Assembly (NCBI GenBank): GCA_946811185.2
Contig: OX328096.1
Coordinates: 38,576,011 to 38,640,010 of the forward strand
Source of the DNA: Hippopus hippopus
Lineage: Eukaryota; Mollusca; Bivalvia; Cardiida; Cardiidae
Length of the DNA stretch: 64,000 nucleotides
Reading direction: 5' to 3'
Shown here piece by piece: positions 11,630 through 22,277 of this stretch (position 1 is the first letter of the stretch; every line of letters starts with the position of its first letter). The notes below the pieces were generated by a model that ran no database searches, was not told the DNA's origin, and saw only the letters and a program-made list of their open reading frames with translations. A program made the translations under genes and the position numbers.

Positions 11630-12528
11630 CAGAATTATGGCAGACAGTATATTTCATTTGAGGTCACTGATAAACATATTCCGAGAAGCCTTTCAAAATG
11701 AGAAGACTGCATGTAAATGATAACATACACGAGTAGATCTATTAGTACTTTACAGCTTAGGTATGTTTACATTAGACGATTTCATTACATGCAAGTGTTC
11801 ATATGCATCGATAATAACTGCATAAATACGGCGCGATTATTTCATTTTGCTATTAGTTTATGAAATTGGTATGCTGGGTATAATGGGTTCGAGGCACAGA
11901 TCACAAATCAATTTGTTAAGACATATAGGCCCACCGTCATAAAACGCTAACGTCGAAAAACTTACATAATAGGTTTAAAAAAGGGACATTACACAAAGAC
12001 AGGTGAAAAAGATCGTATAAGCAATGTCATAATTCATGCCAATAATGAAAAGAAGGTAGTTTGTAATGTTCAGATCTGTTGATCTAAGTTCGCTGTCATG
12101 ACAACCGATATAAACCGGCGGTTTTTTGAATGATGTCCAAGTTTTCGATTTACCAGCGTCCTGTCGTATCATAGAGTAGAAAGCAGACAGCAATTCTGGC
12201 AAGTTCGTCTGGTACTTGTTATTGGTTTCTGTATGATTTTTCGAGATGAATATCACATGTAAATATGTGTGCGCTCCATTCGGTTACAGAAATGAAAAAA
12301 TAAAAACTGGAATCAAAAACAACTTGTTAAATAGAAGAAAACATTTTGTTTTGATTCTCAATGTTATCGTCTTTAAGTAAATCATTTTGAAAAATAAATT
12401 GTTTTGCATGAATATTAAACGCAGATAGACAAAATTTCCTCGGAATCGAGAGGAACAGTACGAGCATTTATACAGCTCTTACCATACTACTGGCTATTTT
12501 TGATAGAAAGTATTCATTATTATTTGTT

Positions 12529-12741
12529 TTAACCCTTGTCTTGCTAGATAACCGAAGTGAAACTTTGAAGCCGATAGTAACACCCCAGATGTTGCTATTT
12601 CAGAGGTATACTTTAAGGAAATATATCTCCGTATCGGACAGTGTAGATCCAAGATCAGACTGCACGTTCTGTGCAGTCTGATCTTAATCTACACTGTCCG
12701 ATAAAGTTCAGCGAGTCGCGCTTAGCAGCCTAAAGGTTTAA
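12529..12741. mobile_element. Family B MITE
   Basis: Starts TTAACCCTTGTCTTGCTAGA and ends AGCAGCCTAAAGGTTTAA. The central hairpin at 12637-12703 carries GATCAGACTGCACGTTCTG and its complement. About 213 bp, near full length. Confidence 0.8.
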
Positions 12742-12934
12742 TGTTTGATGAATAAGAAATCCACATTTTAGAATGTGTTTGACAGGTAAAATCATGAAAA
12801 TACTGTGTAATTATGTTAATATCACAATAGTCTTCACAGAAGCATGACAGAAGTAACAGGGATAAAAGTCGACATTTTTAAAGATGCCATCTGGGTTATC
12901 TGCATTTCGAAATATCAGGATTTTGTTGTTTAAG

Positions 12935-13142
12935 GTTTACGGCCCCTAACTCTCATATTAAAAGACGCAGCTGCCGAGATTGGCTGAATAGCCTTTACGA
13001 AAACGTCGATGTTACACGATAGTTATCGATGAGTTAGTGAGTTTACGGCCCCTAACTCTCGTATTAAAAGACGGAAGCTGCCGAGATTGGCCGAATAGCC
13101 TTTACGAAAACGTCGATGTTTACCGGCGAGTTAGGGGCCGTA
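12935..13142. repeat. 106-bp tandem duplication with inverted cap
   Basis: GTTTACGGCCCCTAACTCTC starts at 12935 and again at 13041, with close identity through GAATAGCCTTTACGAAAACG. The second unit ends with GAGTTAGGGGCCGTA, the reverse complement of the unit start. This suggests either a TIR element with an internal duplication or two copies head to tail. Confidence 0.75.
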
Positions 13143-13504
13143 GAACTTAATACATTTAACGAAGTGTATAGTGCCCGATGATATTAAATATAACCTATAA
13201 TCGCCGCTGCATGATAAGTCGATCCGAATGAAACCAATACCTAAACCAATGTCCTGTCAAAGATTTTTCAGAGAAGAGACAAGTGCCCAGTTAAAGTAGA
13301 CAAATGCAATCGAGCCTCATTCACAATTGCAGCTCTGAATGCACTTTATTGGACATTATTCTAATTCGATGGGACAATGTTTTAAGAACCCTCACATTGG
13401 CAGTATATATCTACAGCATCACAAGGGTCCTCAATGTAGAACGGATGTTGAACGGACACACACGCCAAGAAAACGACGAACAGTCGTTTACTCGTCTGTC
13501 CTCA

Positions 13505-13556
13505 TACTGACGCCCCAGGGTCGTTAAAACAGGTGGTTGTGTTGTACAGGGTTAAC
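13505..13556 (+). mobile_element. Family C right-end fragment
   Basis: CCCCAGGGTCGTTAAAACAG through TTGTACAGGGTTAA matches only the right end of C. A following stretch (about 13600-13690) contains CTAGCCTAGCACTGGTAAAA, similar to the SINE body at 14.68 kb. Confidence 0.55.
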
Positions 13557-14178
13557 CCCAACTTATGTTGATTATCATCCTGGTTGGTTGGCCCCTGTGA
13601 GCGGCACTGGTTAAATGGGAGAGATTTTGCACAGGACAATGCAAAGCTCTAGCCTAGCACTGGTAAAACAGTGAAAAGACAAAAATAAAAGATTAGGATT
13701 TCGCGATGAAAATAAATTAAAACCAAATTAGAGCTTCATAGGCTAACCAGTTCTTTGATCCCAGAGATGTAACTAGTAAACACTTAATACCCGATTTTCA
13801 ATATAAGATTATCAAATTCAATCGATGTAAAGTTACGATGTCGGCGCACTGTAATGTATATATATACGAGGGATTCAACAAATATCCTTAAAGCACACAC
13901 CTTTCCTGTGAAATAGATCAAAACTGTTGTTTATATTTCCCGAGTTATGATAAAACTTTATCTTAATGAGAATGTTTGTGAAGACACGCGGGGTGATTGG
14001 GGAGAACAACGGATTCCTTTGATAATATCGAAGAAAACTTCAATTTACAACGCCGTTTGTTCCGGTTTTACCTTTGCTACTGTCCGCAAAGTAGAAGTTT
14101 TTTTATCGCTCTGGATGCCCGTTATTCTCACACATTGGGATCCAGAGTAAAAAAATATAACTTTTTACAAAGGCTTTT

Positions 14179-14247
14179 GCGGACAATGTAGAGCAAGATC
14201 AGCCTGCACAGAACTTGCAAGCTGATCTTGGATCTACATTGTCTGGC
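14179..14247. mobile_element. Family B core hairpin
   Basis: GCGGACAATGTAGAGCAAGA pairs with CTTGGATCTACATTGTCTGG. Outer element ends are not clear. Confidence 0.65.
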
Positions 14248-14552
14248 TTTTTATTTGATAATTTGGTCAAAATTGCTTGAAATGGCAGTTAGAATAATTA
14301 CGCAGTAGCTTTTGTCAGCGACTGTGAGACGTATAGGGTTGCGGTTTTATTTATATGACATATAATTAGAATAAATCAGTGGTTTTGTTTTCATTGACAT
14401 TTTTAAAGGAAGATGTTAAAAGTGACTCAGGGAATTAGATAAGGATTGCTCAAGGCGCAGATGCACTTTAAACAATTGACTCGTCCACAAAACAAGCGGT
14501 CTGTACTAAACGATTGGTTCCACTATGCGTTGCTTTCTACTATTTAAAGAGG

Positions 14553-14772
14553 GGGTCCTGCGTGGCTCAGTGGTAAAGTGTGGGACTCCTAATCTGGAGG
14601 CCCCGGGTTCGAGCCTAACTGGAAGCACAGGGTTTTTCGTTAGAGTATCCTTGAGCAAGACACTTCAGAACCCTAGCCTAGTACTAGTGAAACCCAGGAC
14701 ATATACGAATGAGCAAGCTGTCGCCGTGATATGACTGAAATAATGTTGAAAGCGGCGTAAAACACCTTCAAC
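14553..14772 (+). mobile_element. tRNA-headed SINE
   Basis: The head has an A-box-like TGGCTCAGTGGTAAAGTG and a B-box-like GGGTTCGAGCC about 30 bp downstream, the spacing of a tRNA-type RNA polymerase III promoter. The body contains CCTTGAGCAAGACACTT, a motif common to SINE bodies, then GAAACCCAGGACATATACG. It ends with GACTGAAATAATGTTGAAAG and CGGCGTAAAACACC. The cloverleaf is poor, so I call it a SINE, not a working tRNA gene. Related fragments lie at 47.34-47.40 kb and inverted at 50.9-51.06 kb. Confidence 0.7.
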
Positions 14773-14851
14773 ATATACAGCATTTAGCGTATCGTTGAAT
14801 CTCATACACTCATTTGACTGACTGTTCAAAGCATTTAGCTTCATATAATTA

Positions 14852-15114
14852 TGGCCTGCAACACGCGAAAAGGGGCATTCGGACATTTGCGTAAAGTGTC
14901 GTCTCGGATCAGCCTGCGCAGTCCGCGCAGGCTAATCCGAAACGACACTTTCCGTTTTTATTTAATTTTCTGTTTTGCGGAAGTCTAATGTATCACAAAA
15001 TCTAATGTAGTCGTAATGTGCCGTCTCGGATTAGCATGCGCGGACTGCGCAGGCTGATCCGAGACGACACTTTACGCAAATGTCCGAATGCCCCTTTTCC
15101 CGTGTTGCAGGCCA
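14852..15114 (-). mobile_element. Family A double-hairpin MITE, copy 3 (inverted)
   Basis: 263 bp with clean ends TGGCCTGCAACACGCG and CGTGTTGCAGGCCA and TA on both flanks. The spacer between the two hairpins reads in reverse complement compared with the other three copies, so this copy is in opposite orientation. Confidence 0.85.
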
Positions 15115-15408
15115 TATTATAGAATTTGGTTCGATTCCTGCTCAGGTTATTCAACAAATACCAATACCTGTTCTACCTATTTACTCTAACACATTATCTT
15201 CTGTCCTTGTGGTTTATTTATAGACCTATGCTATTATTGAAAAGACGTACCATACAACACATTCCTATCTGCAGACAACTTTCTTAAAACAGCATAAAAC
15301 TAGAAGATTCGATTGCACTTCATTGCCGTCTGATCTAATACATTTTAGATTCTAGTGTTGCGCAAAAAAAAGGTAAAACTATCTGTTCAATGTAGCACGT
15401 ATATAGTT

Positions 15409-15644
15409 GAGCCATGCATCTTCGATTCTTCGTGATACATTATATCAACTTACAAGCGACGCATCATATGATTATGGACCCATTAAAACCATTTAGTCTA
15501 ACAATCGACTCGATACGGAGGTAGAGTGGTCCTTTGGCATGCATAAAATGCATGATAGCATAAAAATAGAACCTAAATGACATGGGTGGATACTTTTTGC
15601 AGATAAATTAAACCCCCCCCCCCCCCTTTTACAGAGCATGGCTC
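15409..15644 (+). mobile_element. Family D element with C14 run
   Basis: GAGCCATGCATC at the left and CAGAGCATGGCTC at the right, with interior AAAACCATTTAGTCTAACAA. The short C run normally present near the right end has grown to 14 C at 15613-15626. Confidence 0.75.
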
Positions 15645-16182
15645 ATATACACTACACTGTTACTTGGCAAACAAAATTACTGAACGTGTTCAAAAACATA
15701 TAGTAGGCGGATAGATATTCAAAATTTTTCGAATTCCTCTAGTTTGCATTTCCAACAAAAATAATATCGTAATATTAAATCGCAAGACTATAAACTCCGT
15801 TATCATATCGCTTGTATTTTCCTGGGTGAAATGACTTCATCGGCTTGAAGTGGGAATAACAGAATTTGAACAATTTTGAAATCTATTGCTGGCATCAGAT
15901 CAGCATCATATCTGTTTATGTGGAATTGAAAAGGATATATTTAGTCAACGAAATGCAACTGTTGCAATTTCTACAGTCATTTTCTCTACAATGTCTCAAG
16001 GAATATTGGGTAATATCGATACAATATCCGACTGCACGTTCTTTGCCGTCGCATCTTGCTCAAACGCAAACGTACGGAAAAAGTGCCCAGGCATTCTGAC
16101 AGGTATGAACCCACACATCTCTTAAAGATTTAAAAGGTGCCTCCTGGGATCTGCGAACTCTTCTGGGCATGTTTCATAAGCC

Positions 16183-16615
16183 TTAATCCTTATCCTGCAT
16201 CATCTTAATAAGTGAAATAAAACGTTCAAGCCGACAGTGTAAACCCAAATTTTGCTATTTTAAAGGTATCTCTTAACCCTTTACCAAACAATCCCTGGTT
16301 TTAACGACCCTGAGGAAGAAGCCTGCTGAAAACATTGTGGGAAAAGGAGAAAATGCTGGTAACCAGCATTTTCTCCTTTTTCCACAATGTTTTCTACTCT
16401 TCCGAAGTCAAGTTTCAATTTTAGAGTCGTGTTTATTTTGTCGTCTGCAAATGTTTTCAATTTGGACAAGTCTAAAATTTTGTCGTTTGGTAGAGTTAAG
16501 GAAATTTTTATCCTTATCGGACAGTGTCCTTATCGGACACGTTTTGTGCAGTATGATCTTGGTCTACACTGTCCGCAAAAGGTCTGTGAGTCGCGCTTAG
16601 CAGCCTAAGGGTTAA
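16183..16615. mobile_element. Family B MITE interrupted by a C element
   Basis: Left end TTAATCCTTATCCTGCAT, AGTGAAATAAAACG and CAAATTTTGCTATTTTAAAG; right end CAGCCTAAGGGTTAA. The B sequence stops at 16272 and resumes after 16499, so the C element at 16273-16499 jumped into an existing B copy. The B hairpin after the insertion has lost part of one arm. Confidence 0.8.
16273..16499 (-). mobile_element. Family C MITE nested in family B
   Basis: TTAACCCTTTACCAAACAAT to TTGGTAGAGTTAA with a complete central hairpin. TTAA at both borders and B sequence on both sides make this the clearest direct sign that family C duplicates TTAA on insertion. Confidence 0.85.
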
Positions 16616-17108
16616 TGTCTACCTCAAACTTAACCATTATCCCTCCATAAGCGACCAATGATGTGCATTTCCAAATGTTGATCAAGTTCAGCCTGCACAC
16701 ACCTACTTTCTGATATTGACCTACACTCTCCATTTCTCAACTAGTGGTTTCAGTGAAATCCTGTAAACCTAGCAAAGTTGTGACGTCTTTTTGATATCTA
16801 ACAAAATAGATTGATGAGGGCCAAAACCTTTTAAGCTACATCTAAGTTGTTGCTGTCTTTCTTACAAACTTATGTATATAGTGCCGGAATAATTCAGGTA
16901 ACAAGTCCTTCGAAACCAATTCGTCCAGGTTATTAGCGTTTTATTGCTCACAGATGTTGCCCTTGATGTAAGCCATTTACCCTTCACTTGGTACCTAATA
17001 GCTTATCCACCTTTGTTACAGTATAGCCCTAGTAGCTCAGAGGTAATGCACATTGCATGTTTATGAACTGATACAACAAGCACCTGTTACAGACGTCAGT
17101 TTTTATCA

Positions 17109-17341
17109 ATGGCCTTTGGTGTGCTTAGCTTTGTAATATTCGCCATTTTAATTAACATCAGATACAACAAATATTGTATGGAAATCTTTACTAAAGTTAT
17201 ACACAATATTAGAAAACAGATATCTAGCAACAGGTACTTTGGACTGATTAATGAAATGTTTAAAATGGATGAGCAGACCGCAGAGATTATTATTTACACC
17301 GTCTTTGTTCAGATTATAATGAATAAAGAGCACAGTAGTAT
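17109..17341 (+). CDS. Weak candidate exon, possible membrane/signal segment
   Basis: Open frame starting MAFGVLSFVIFAILINIRYN, whose hydrophobic first 17 residues could be a signal peptide or membrane helix. It then runs through NEMFKMDEQTAEIIIYTVFV to HSSIDP and reaches a consensus donor AG|GTAAGC at 17340. It is not in any repeat family I recognise. Against it: AT-rich composition favours chance frames of this kind, the Kozak context is weak, and I found no downstream exon. It lies antisense inside intron 1 of the PDZ gene. Product unknown. Confidence 0.2.
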
Positions 17342-17803
17342 AGACCCAAGGTAAGCTTGTATGCTACGTGCATTCTGATCTCCGATTTATACACAGTCAG
17401 CAGAGCATATGACCCATATGTGTGACATATTCCCTTTCTCTCCCCCTCCCTACACTGGGCAGTACCATATTTGACCCAAGGAACACAGTTTGAACATTTC
17501 TTTAAAGGGTATGTTAAGTAATTTTGTTGTTTTTCGGTTCTACAACAATTTATCAAAGTGCCCTGTTTTTCCAGACAAGAAGAGTTCTAAAGTTCTCCCA
17601 AAATAAAATGTCACATCTAAGTAGCCAACAGTCTGACCTATGCAAAAAGTAGGTTAAAGATCAGCCTAAGGTCGTTAATTCAACAAACTTTGTAGAACTC
17701 CTGATAGTGATGTAAGCCAAATTTCGATGCCAGCTGACTTTCATTTCTCATGGAGATTTTTTTGATATTTGTTTTAAGAAAGTAACTGTAGCTATCTTGT
17801 TCG

Positions 17804-19616
17804 AACAAGAGGGCCATAATGGCCCTGAGTCTCTCACCTGAGCCTTTTTGGCCAAATATGACCCATTTTCAATCTCTTCCGAGATATCAAGACGACTATT
17901 CTAACAAACTTTCATAAATATTGGACTGAACATGTGACATCTAGAGTGTACACAAGATTTTTCAAAGTTTTCAATTGGTGACCTATTTTTTGACCCAACA
18001 TGACCCATTTTCAAACTCGTAGATATCGATCATAAAGATACGGTGGCACAAAAGTGACATGGAAGATATATTTTATACTACGTGCGCACGCAGTAGCTAA
18101 TACGTGCGCACGTAATACTACTGCGTGCGCACGTATTACTTATTACGTGCGCACGTATTAGCTACTGCGTGCGCACGTAGTATAAAATATATCTTCCATG
18201 TCACTTTTGTGCCACCGTATAAAGACGAACATTCTGACCACTTTTTCATTGGTTATGGATTGAAAATGAGGCCTCAAGAGTGTACATATGGTTTTTTCCA
18301 GGTTTGCCCCAGTGACATACTTTATGACCGACGTGACCCATCTTCAAATTTAACCAAGATGTCATCAAGACAAACATTCTGACCAATTCTTATGAGTATT
18401 GGACACTGAAAATGTGGCCTCTAGAGTGTACATAAGCTTTTTCTAAGATTTGTCCTATTGACCTACCTTTTGACCAAACATGACCCATTTTCAAACTCAT
18501 CTTAAATATCACCAATACAACATTCTGACTAACTTTCATGAGTACTGGAATAAAAATGTGGCCTCTAGAGAGTAGTCAGTACACAAGGTTTTTCTAGTCT
18601 TTAATCAGACGTGACACCTTCTGACCGACTTTATGAATATTGAACCGAATTGAACGTCTAGAGTGTATACAAGCGTTTTTTTTAAGATTTGAATTGATGA
18701 CCTACTTTTTGATCCGATGCAACCTATTTTCAAACTCATTCGAGATAATATCAAGACAAACATTCGGACAAACTTTCATGACTATTGAACTGTAAATGTG
18801 GGATCTATGGTGTACATAAGGTTTTTACAAGATCCGATGACCTACTTCTTAACCCGGCGTGATCCATTTTCAAACTTTTTGTAGAAATCACGAGGACAAA
18901 AATTCCTACCAATTTTCAAGAGTATTAGGCAGAAAGTGTACACAAGCTTTTTCCGGGATTGATTACCTACTTTTTGACCTGAAGTAAGCCATTTTCCAAG
19001 TCATCAAAAATATCATCAAGACAAACATTCTGACCAACTTTTGTAAGAGTTGGGTTGAAAATGTGTCCTCTACAGAGTACACAAGGCTTTTCAAATATAT
19101 GACTTGGTGACCTAGCTTTTCACCCGAAGTGACCTATTTTAAACCATGTTTCAGGTATCATCAAAGATTTCGTAGATGTCATCAATACAAACGTTCTGAC
19201 CAAGTTCAATGAGTATTGGACTGAAAATATGGGTTCTAGAGGGTACAGAAGACTTTTCAAAGATTTGATCTGGTTATCTAGTTTATGACCTGACGTGACC
19301 CATTTTCGAGTTATTGTGAAGACAAAAGTTCTAAGCAAGTTTCACAAGTACCGGTCTAAAAATATAGCCTCTAGAGCGTACGCAAGCTTTTTAAAAGATT
19401 TGACCTGGTGACCTAGTTTGACGCTTGTCGTGACCCATTTTCAATCCCGTCTGAGATATTATCAAGACAAACATTCTGAGAAAGTATCATGAGTATCGGG
19501 CTAAAATCGTAGAGATAGAACGTACACAAGGTAAAAGTAGACAACACACGACGGACGACGGACACAGCACAATCACAAGAGCTCACCTTGAGCACTTTGT
19601 ACTCCGGTAAGCTAAA
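17804..19616 (+). mobile_element. Family F tandem-unit element, copy 2
   Basis: Begins AACAAGAGGGCCATAATGGC and TCTCACCTGA; ends CGACGGACGACGGACAC then CCGGTAAGCTAAAAT. The interior is about ten diverged units of 140-160 bp. Typical unit words are TGACCCATTTTCAAACTC, AAGACAAACATTCTGACC, TGAGTATTGGACTGAAAATG and CTCTAGAGTGTACACAAG. The unit sequence differs from copy 1 while the ends are alike, so the family shares ends and varies inside. A palindromic element is inserted at 18039-18219. Confidence 0.8.
18039..18219. mobile_element. 181-bp palindromic MITE with five GTGCGCAC sites
   Basis: Arms 18039-18117 and 18141-18219 are perfect reverse complements (79 bp each) around a 23-bp spacer. Ends are TACGGTGGCAC and GTGCCACCGTA. 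The direct repeat TAAAGA flanks both sides (18033-18038 and 18220-18225) and fits a 6-bp target duplication inside the F unit sequence. GTGCGCAC occurs five times, about every 25 bp. Arm identity argues for recent insertion or arm conversion. Confidence 0.85.
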
Positions 19617-20637
19617 ATATGTGGATCATTAGTGGTACTGTCTTTCTGTGCTTCTAAATAGTCTCTACATAGATCTATAATTCGATCAACTTTACTTCAA
19701 TAGTTTCTGATGAAAAGGGTTTGACCTAGTGCTTGACGGTACGATGCTAAACGAAACATGACATGGCTGTGCACAAGATATGTTAAAATGGCCAAATCAT
19801 TACAATTTTCGGACATCGAAATATTACAATTAAAGGACTGATTTCGACACAGTATTCTAAACCCAATAACTAGTACTGCAGATCTTACACCACACAGAGT
19901 GTTTCGTTCGGTCTGATCTTGATCCGCAATATATGCCAAGCGCCCTCCTAGTTTACATTTACCGCAGAAGCAGCTTAAGTTGAACGCTACGGCTAGTAAA
20001 AGGATTAAACTTGAATTAATGTTTGTTGGTGAATACGGACTGAAGTTCTGGTATGACGTAACCTACCAAAATCTATCCAATGATTAATGATGAAACAGCC
20101 GTTATGACTAGCTATTTGAAAACAGGAAAGTGGGTTTACGGTTTTTGTATGTATCCTGTTTGCATCAGGCTCTCTATTAGTCTTAGAAGTATTTACACAA
20201 AGTCTGGGCCAGTGCTTGGTGTGCTGTGGAAAAAGTCAACTGCTTAAGCAGTTAAGGGATAATACAGCTTCTGATTGGTTAAAAGACATGACATATTTGC
20301 TATTTGAAAGTATTTCCGACTTTCGCTCATATTCGAGACTTGTCACGTTCAAGATATCTTTGGCTTCCCAATCAATATAATCTAAAGGAGTGACAAAAAT
20401 TTATCGACTTCGTGTTGCTGCGGATGATCTGGAACAAAAACCTAAAGCCGTTGGCAACTTTCATAGACAGCATGCAGGCAGAGAATATAACTGATCTCGG
20501 CACTAAAAAATGTAAATCATCGCTAGACTCCCATCTTTATTGTAAAAATTATGGCGAAGCGAAGGTAGAAACACAGGCCTTACATAGTGCAGTTCGAAAG
20601 CCAAACATGCAGTGACAATTTCACAGAGAGCCCTTAC

Positions 20638-20736
20638 CTTTGCTACCTCAAGGGGAAAGTGTCCGCCCCCTTGCAGCCGGAATCCCCATGGTGCTCCTCC
20701 TTTTACAATGATTCTCAATCTCTCTCCGGTAACCAT
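20638..20736 (-). CDS. Coding exon 1 of synaptopodin-2-like PDZ protein (first half of PDZ domain)
   Basis: Encodes 33 residues starting MVTGERLRIIVK and containing GGAPWGFRLQGG at residues 13-24, the carboxylate-binding loop (WGFR replaces the classical GLGF), then GHFPLEVAK. This loop is characteristic of synaptopodin-2/myopodin and PDZ-LIM (ZASP-type) proteins, which sit at Z-discs or actin bundles and bind alpha-actinin and filamin-type partners. The start ATG is in a GCCATGG context and an in-frame TGA lies five codons upstream. An AG five bases before the ATG leaves open that this is an internal exon with more 5' sequence to the right. The exon ends AAG|GTAAGGG, a consensus donor in phase 0. 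Exon 2 follows 12.6 kb away and completes the domain without a gap, which is strong evidence that the exons belong together. Synaptopodin-2-like is preferred over PDZ-LIM because no LIM domain is visible and the tail is Ser/Pro-rich. Confidence 0.85.
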
Positions 20737-21042
20737 GGCTACGCCTATCGATCAATTAAAATCCGAAAATGCAAAACTTTCTGTCCTCTAAAACACTGTT
20801 GTCTGGAAAAACGTACTGATAAATCCGCTGGTACGGTGTTTTACATGTCTTCTGCGTCCTGGAAATACATCAACAAATACCTGCAGTCGACTACACAACT
20901 CCTATACTCAACAAACGTTGAACTACTCGTGCTCTATGATACAGATCACGTGCAATTTTCACTGTGTAATAAGCAATCTGTCTTCTGCTTATGTGATCAT
21001 CGAGAACAAAGTAATGTAGGAAAAGTTATCTTGTAACTAATT

Positions 21043-21160
21043 CTTAACCCTTTCAGTACCACTGACGAAATCAGGGGCTTTTGCGGGCGTAATTGATCAA
21101 TATCAGACGTTACAAAAGGTGCAGTGTAATCTTGGATCTATACTATCCGCTTGTTAAGTC
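21043..21160. mobile_element. Family B degenerate element
   Basis: TTAACCCTTTCAGTACC at the left end; the core from GCGGGCGTAATTGATC to CTTGGATCTATACTATCCGC is eroded. The right end is not identifiable. Confidence 0.55.
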
Positions 21161-21554
21161 AAGCCTGTAAAATAAAACCGTCAAAAGAAGTCGCAAGAGC
21201 TTATTACCCAAATCCAGAAAGCCCCCGTTCCAGTCGTATAGTCAATGAGACCTCGAATTTACGGTAATGAGAACGTGCACTGACTCCTTAGCATCTGAAA
21301 GATACTTGCAGTAGACGATATTGAAAAAAAAAATCTCGTAATCAACCATAGTACCATACTATTAGGTCTAATGCATGTGCCAAAGTTGTGGCAAAAGTAA
21401 AAAGTGCTCGCTACCACGATGTTTTAGGGTCTAATGCAAGTCACAAGGAAGGCGTATGCAGGAGGTAATGATTTGATATAAGTTACAAGGGAAACGCACA
21501 ACACAAATTGATGAAAACAAAAAGTTTTGTCCCTGCTGACATTAGGGTTATCAC

Positions 21555-21763
21555 TTAACCTATAACCTGCTAAATAAGTGAAATTAAACTTTCAAGTTGA
21601 GAGTAAAAACGCAAATTTTCCTACTTTAAAGGTTTTGTTTTGGGGGGAGGGGATATCTCCAATTCGGACAGTGTAGATTCTGGATCAGACTGCTTGTCTG
21701 TGCAGTCTTGATCTACACTGTCTGCAAAAGGTCTTGCGTCGAGCTTAACAGCCTACGGATTAA
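21555..21763. mobile_element. Family B MITE
   Basis: Starts TTAACCTATAACCTGCTAAA and ends CAGCCTACGGATTAA. The central hairpin is partly eroded (GGATCAGACTGCTTGTC). A G-rich run GGGGGGAGGGG sits where another copy (48.2 kb) has G14. Confidence 0.75.
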
Positions 21764-21965
21764 TCCCAAGTTTTAAAAACCGCTAGTAGAAGGGCTTTTG
21801 AAAAAAAAAAGAACGCAGGAAAAGAGAAATTGCTGTCTCTTTTCTCCACAATGTTTACTTCCCTTTCAATAGAAAATTCCGTCATTTGAGCCACATCTGA
21901 ATTGTCGTCTGCAACTCCTTTCAATTTGGACACGCCTAAAACTCTGTCGTTTGGTAAAGAGTTAA
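21760..21965 (-). mobile_element. Family C MITE abutting family B
   Basis: Shares its left TTAA with the right TTAA of the neighbouring B element, so one target site served both. The right end is GTCGTTTGGTAAAGAGTTAA. The hairpin is degenerate, with A-runs. Confidence 0.75.
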
Positions 21966-22057
21966 ACTCAAAAAGTTTACACACATTTGTTTTAACACTT
22001 ATTAGAAAACCAACAACAATCACGATTAAGTTATTATCCAGATATATCAAGCAGCGG

Positions 22058-22277
22058 TTAACCCTTTCCCATACAATGCCCTCAGTGTCGTGAAAAGGCT
22101 TTTGAAAACATTGCGGGAAAAGGAGGAAATGCTGGTAACCAGCATTTTCTCCTTTTCCCCGCAATGTTTTCTACGCTGTGAAAGATAAATTCCATCGTAT
22201 GAGCCACATTGGATAGAAGTTTTCACATGCTATCAATATGGACAAGTCTACATTTCTGTCATGTGGTAAAGAGTTCA
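22058..22277 (-). mobile_element. Family C MITE
   Basis: TTAACCCTTTCCCATACAAT at the left, ATGTGGTAAAGAGTTCAA at the right, and a well-kept hairpin (GGAAATGCTGGTAACCAGC). Lies about 90 bp from the previous C copy. Confidence 0.8.

Larger units (their letters stand above)
8001..20637 (-). other. Intron 1 of the PDZ gene (12.6 kb)
   Basis: Splits the PDZ domain between LEVAK and IRKKS. It runs from GTAAGGG to CTAATTTTAG. It contains families A, B, C, D and F, a SINE, a 1-kb TIR element and a 181-bp palindrome. Unassigned AT-rich stretches with nothing I can name are 8740-9640, 11630-12528, 13700-14178, 15115-15408 and 19617-20637. Confidence 0.75.

Noticed and set aside
14553..14625. Functional tRNA gene
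   Set aside because: A and B boxes are present, but the acceptor and D stems do not pair well and a SINE body follows directly.
20587..21036. 149-residue plus-strand frame overlapping PDZ exon 1
   Set aside because: It is antisense to a well-supported exon and has no domain-like pattern; a shadow frame.
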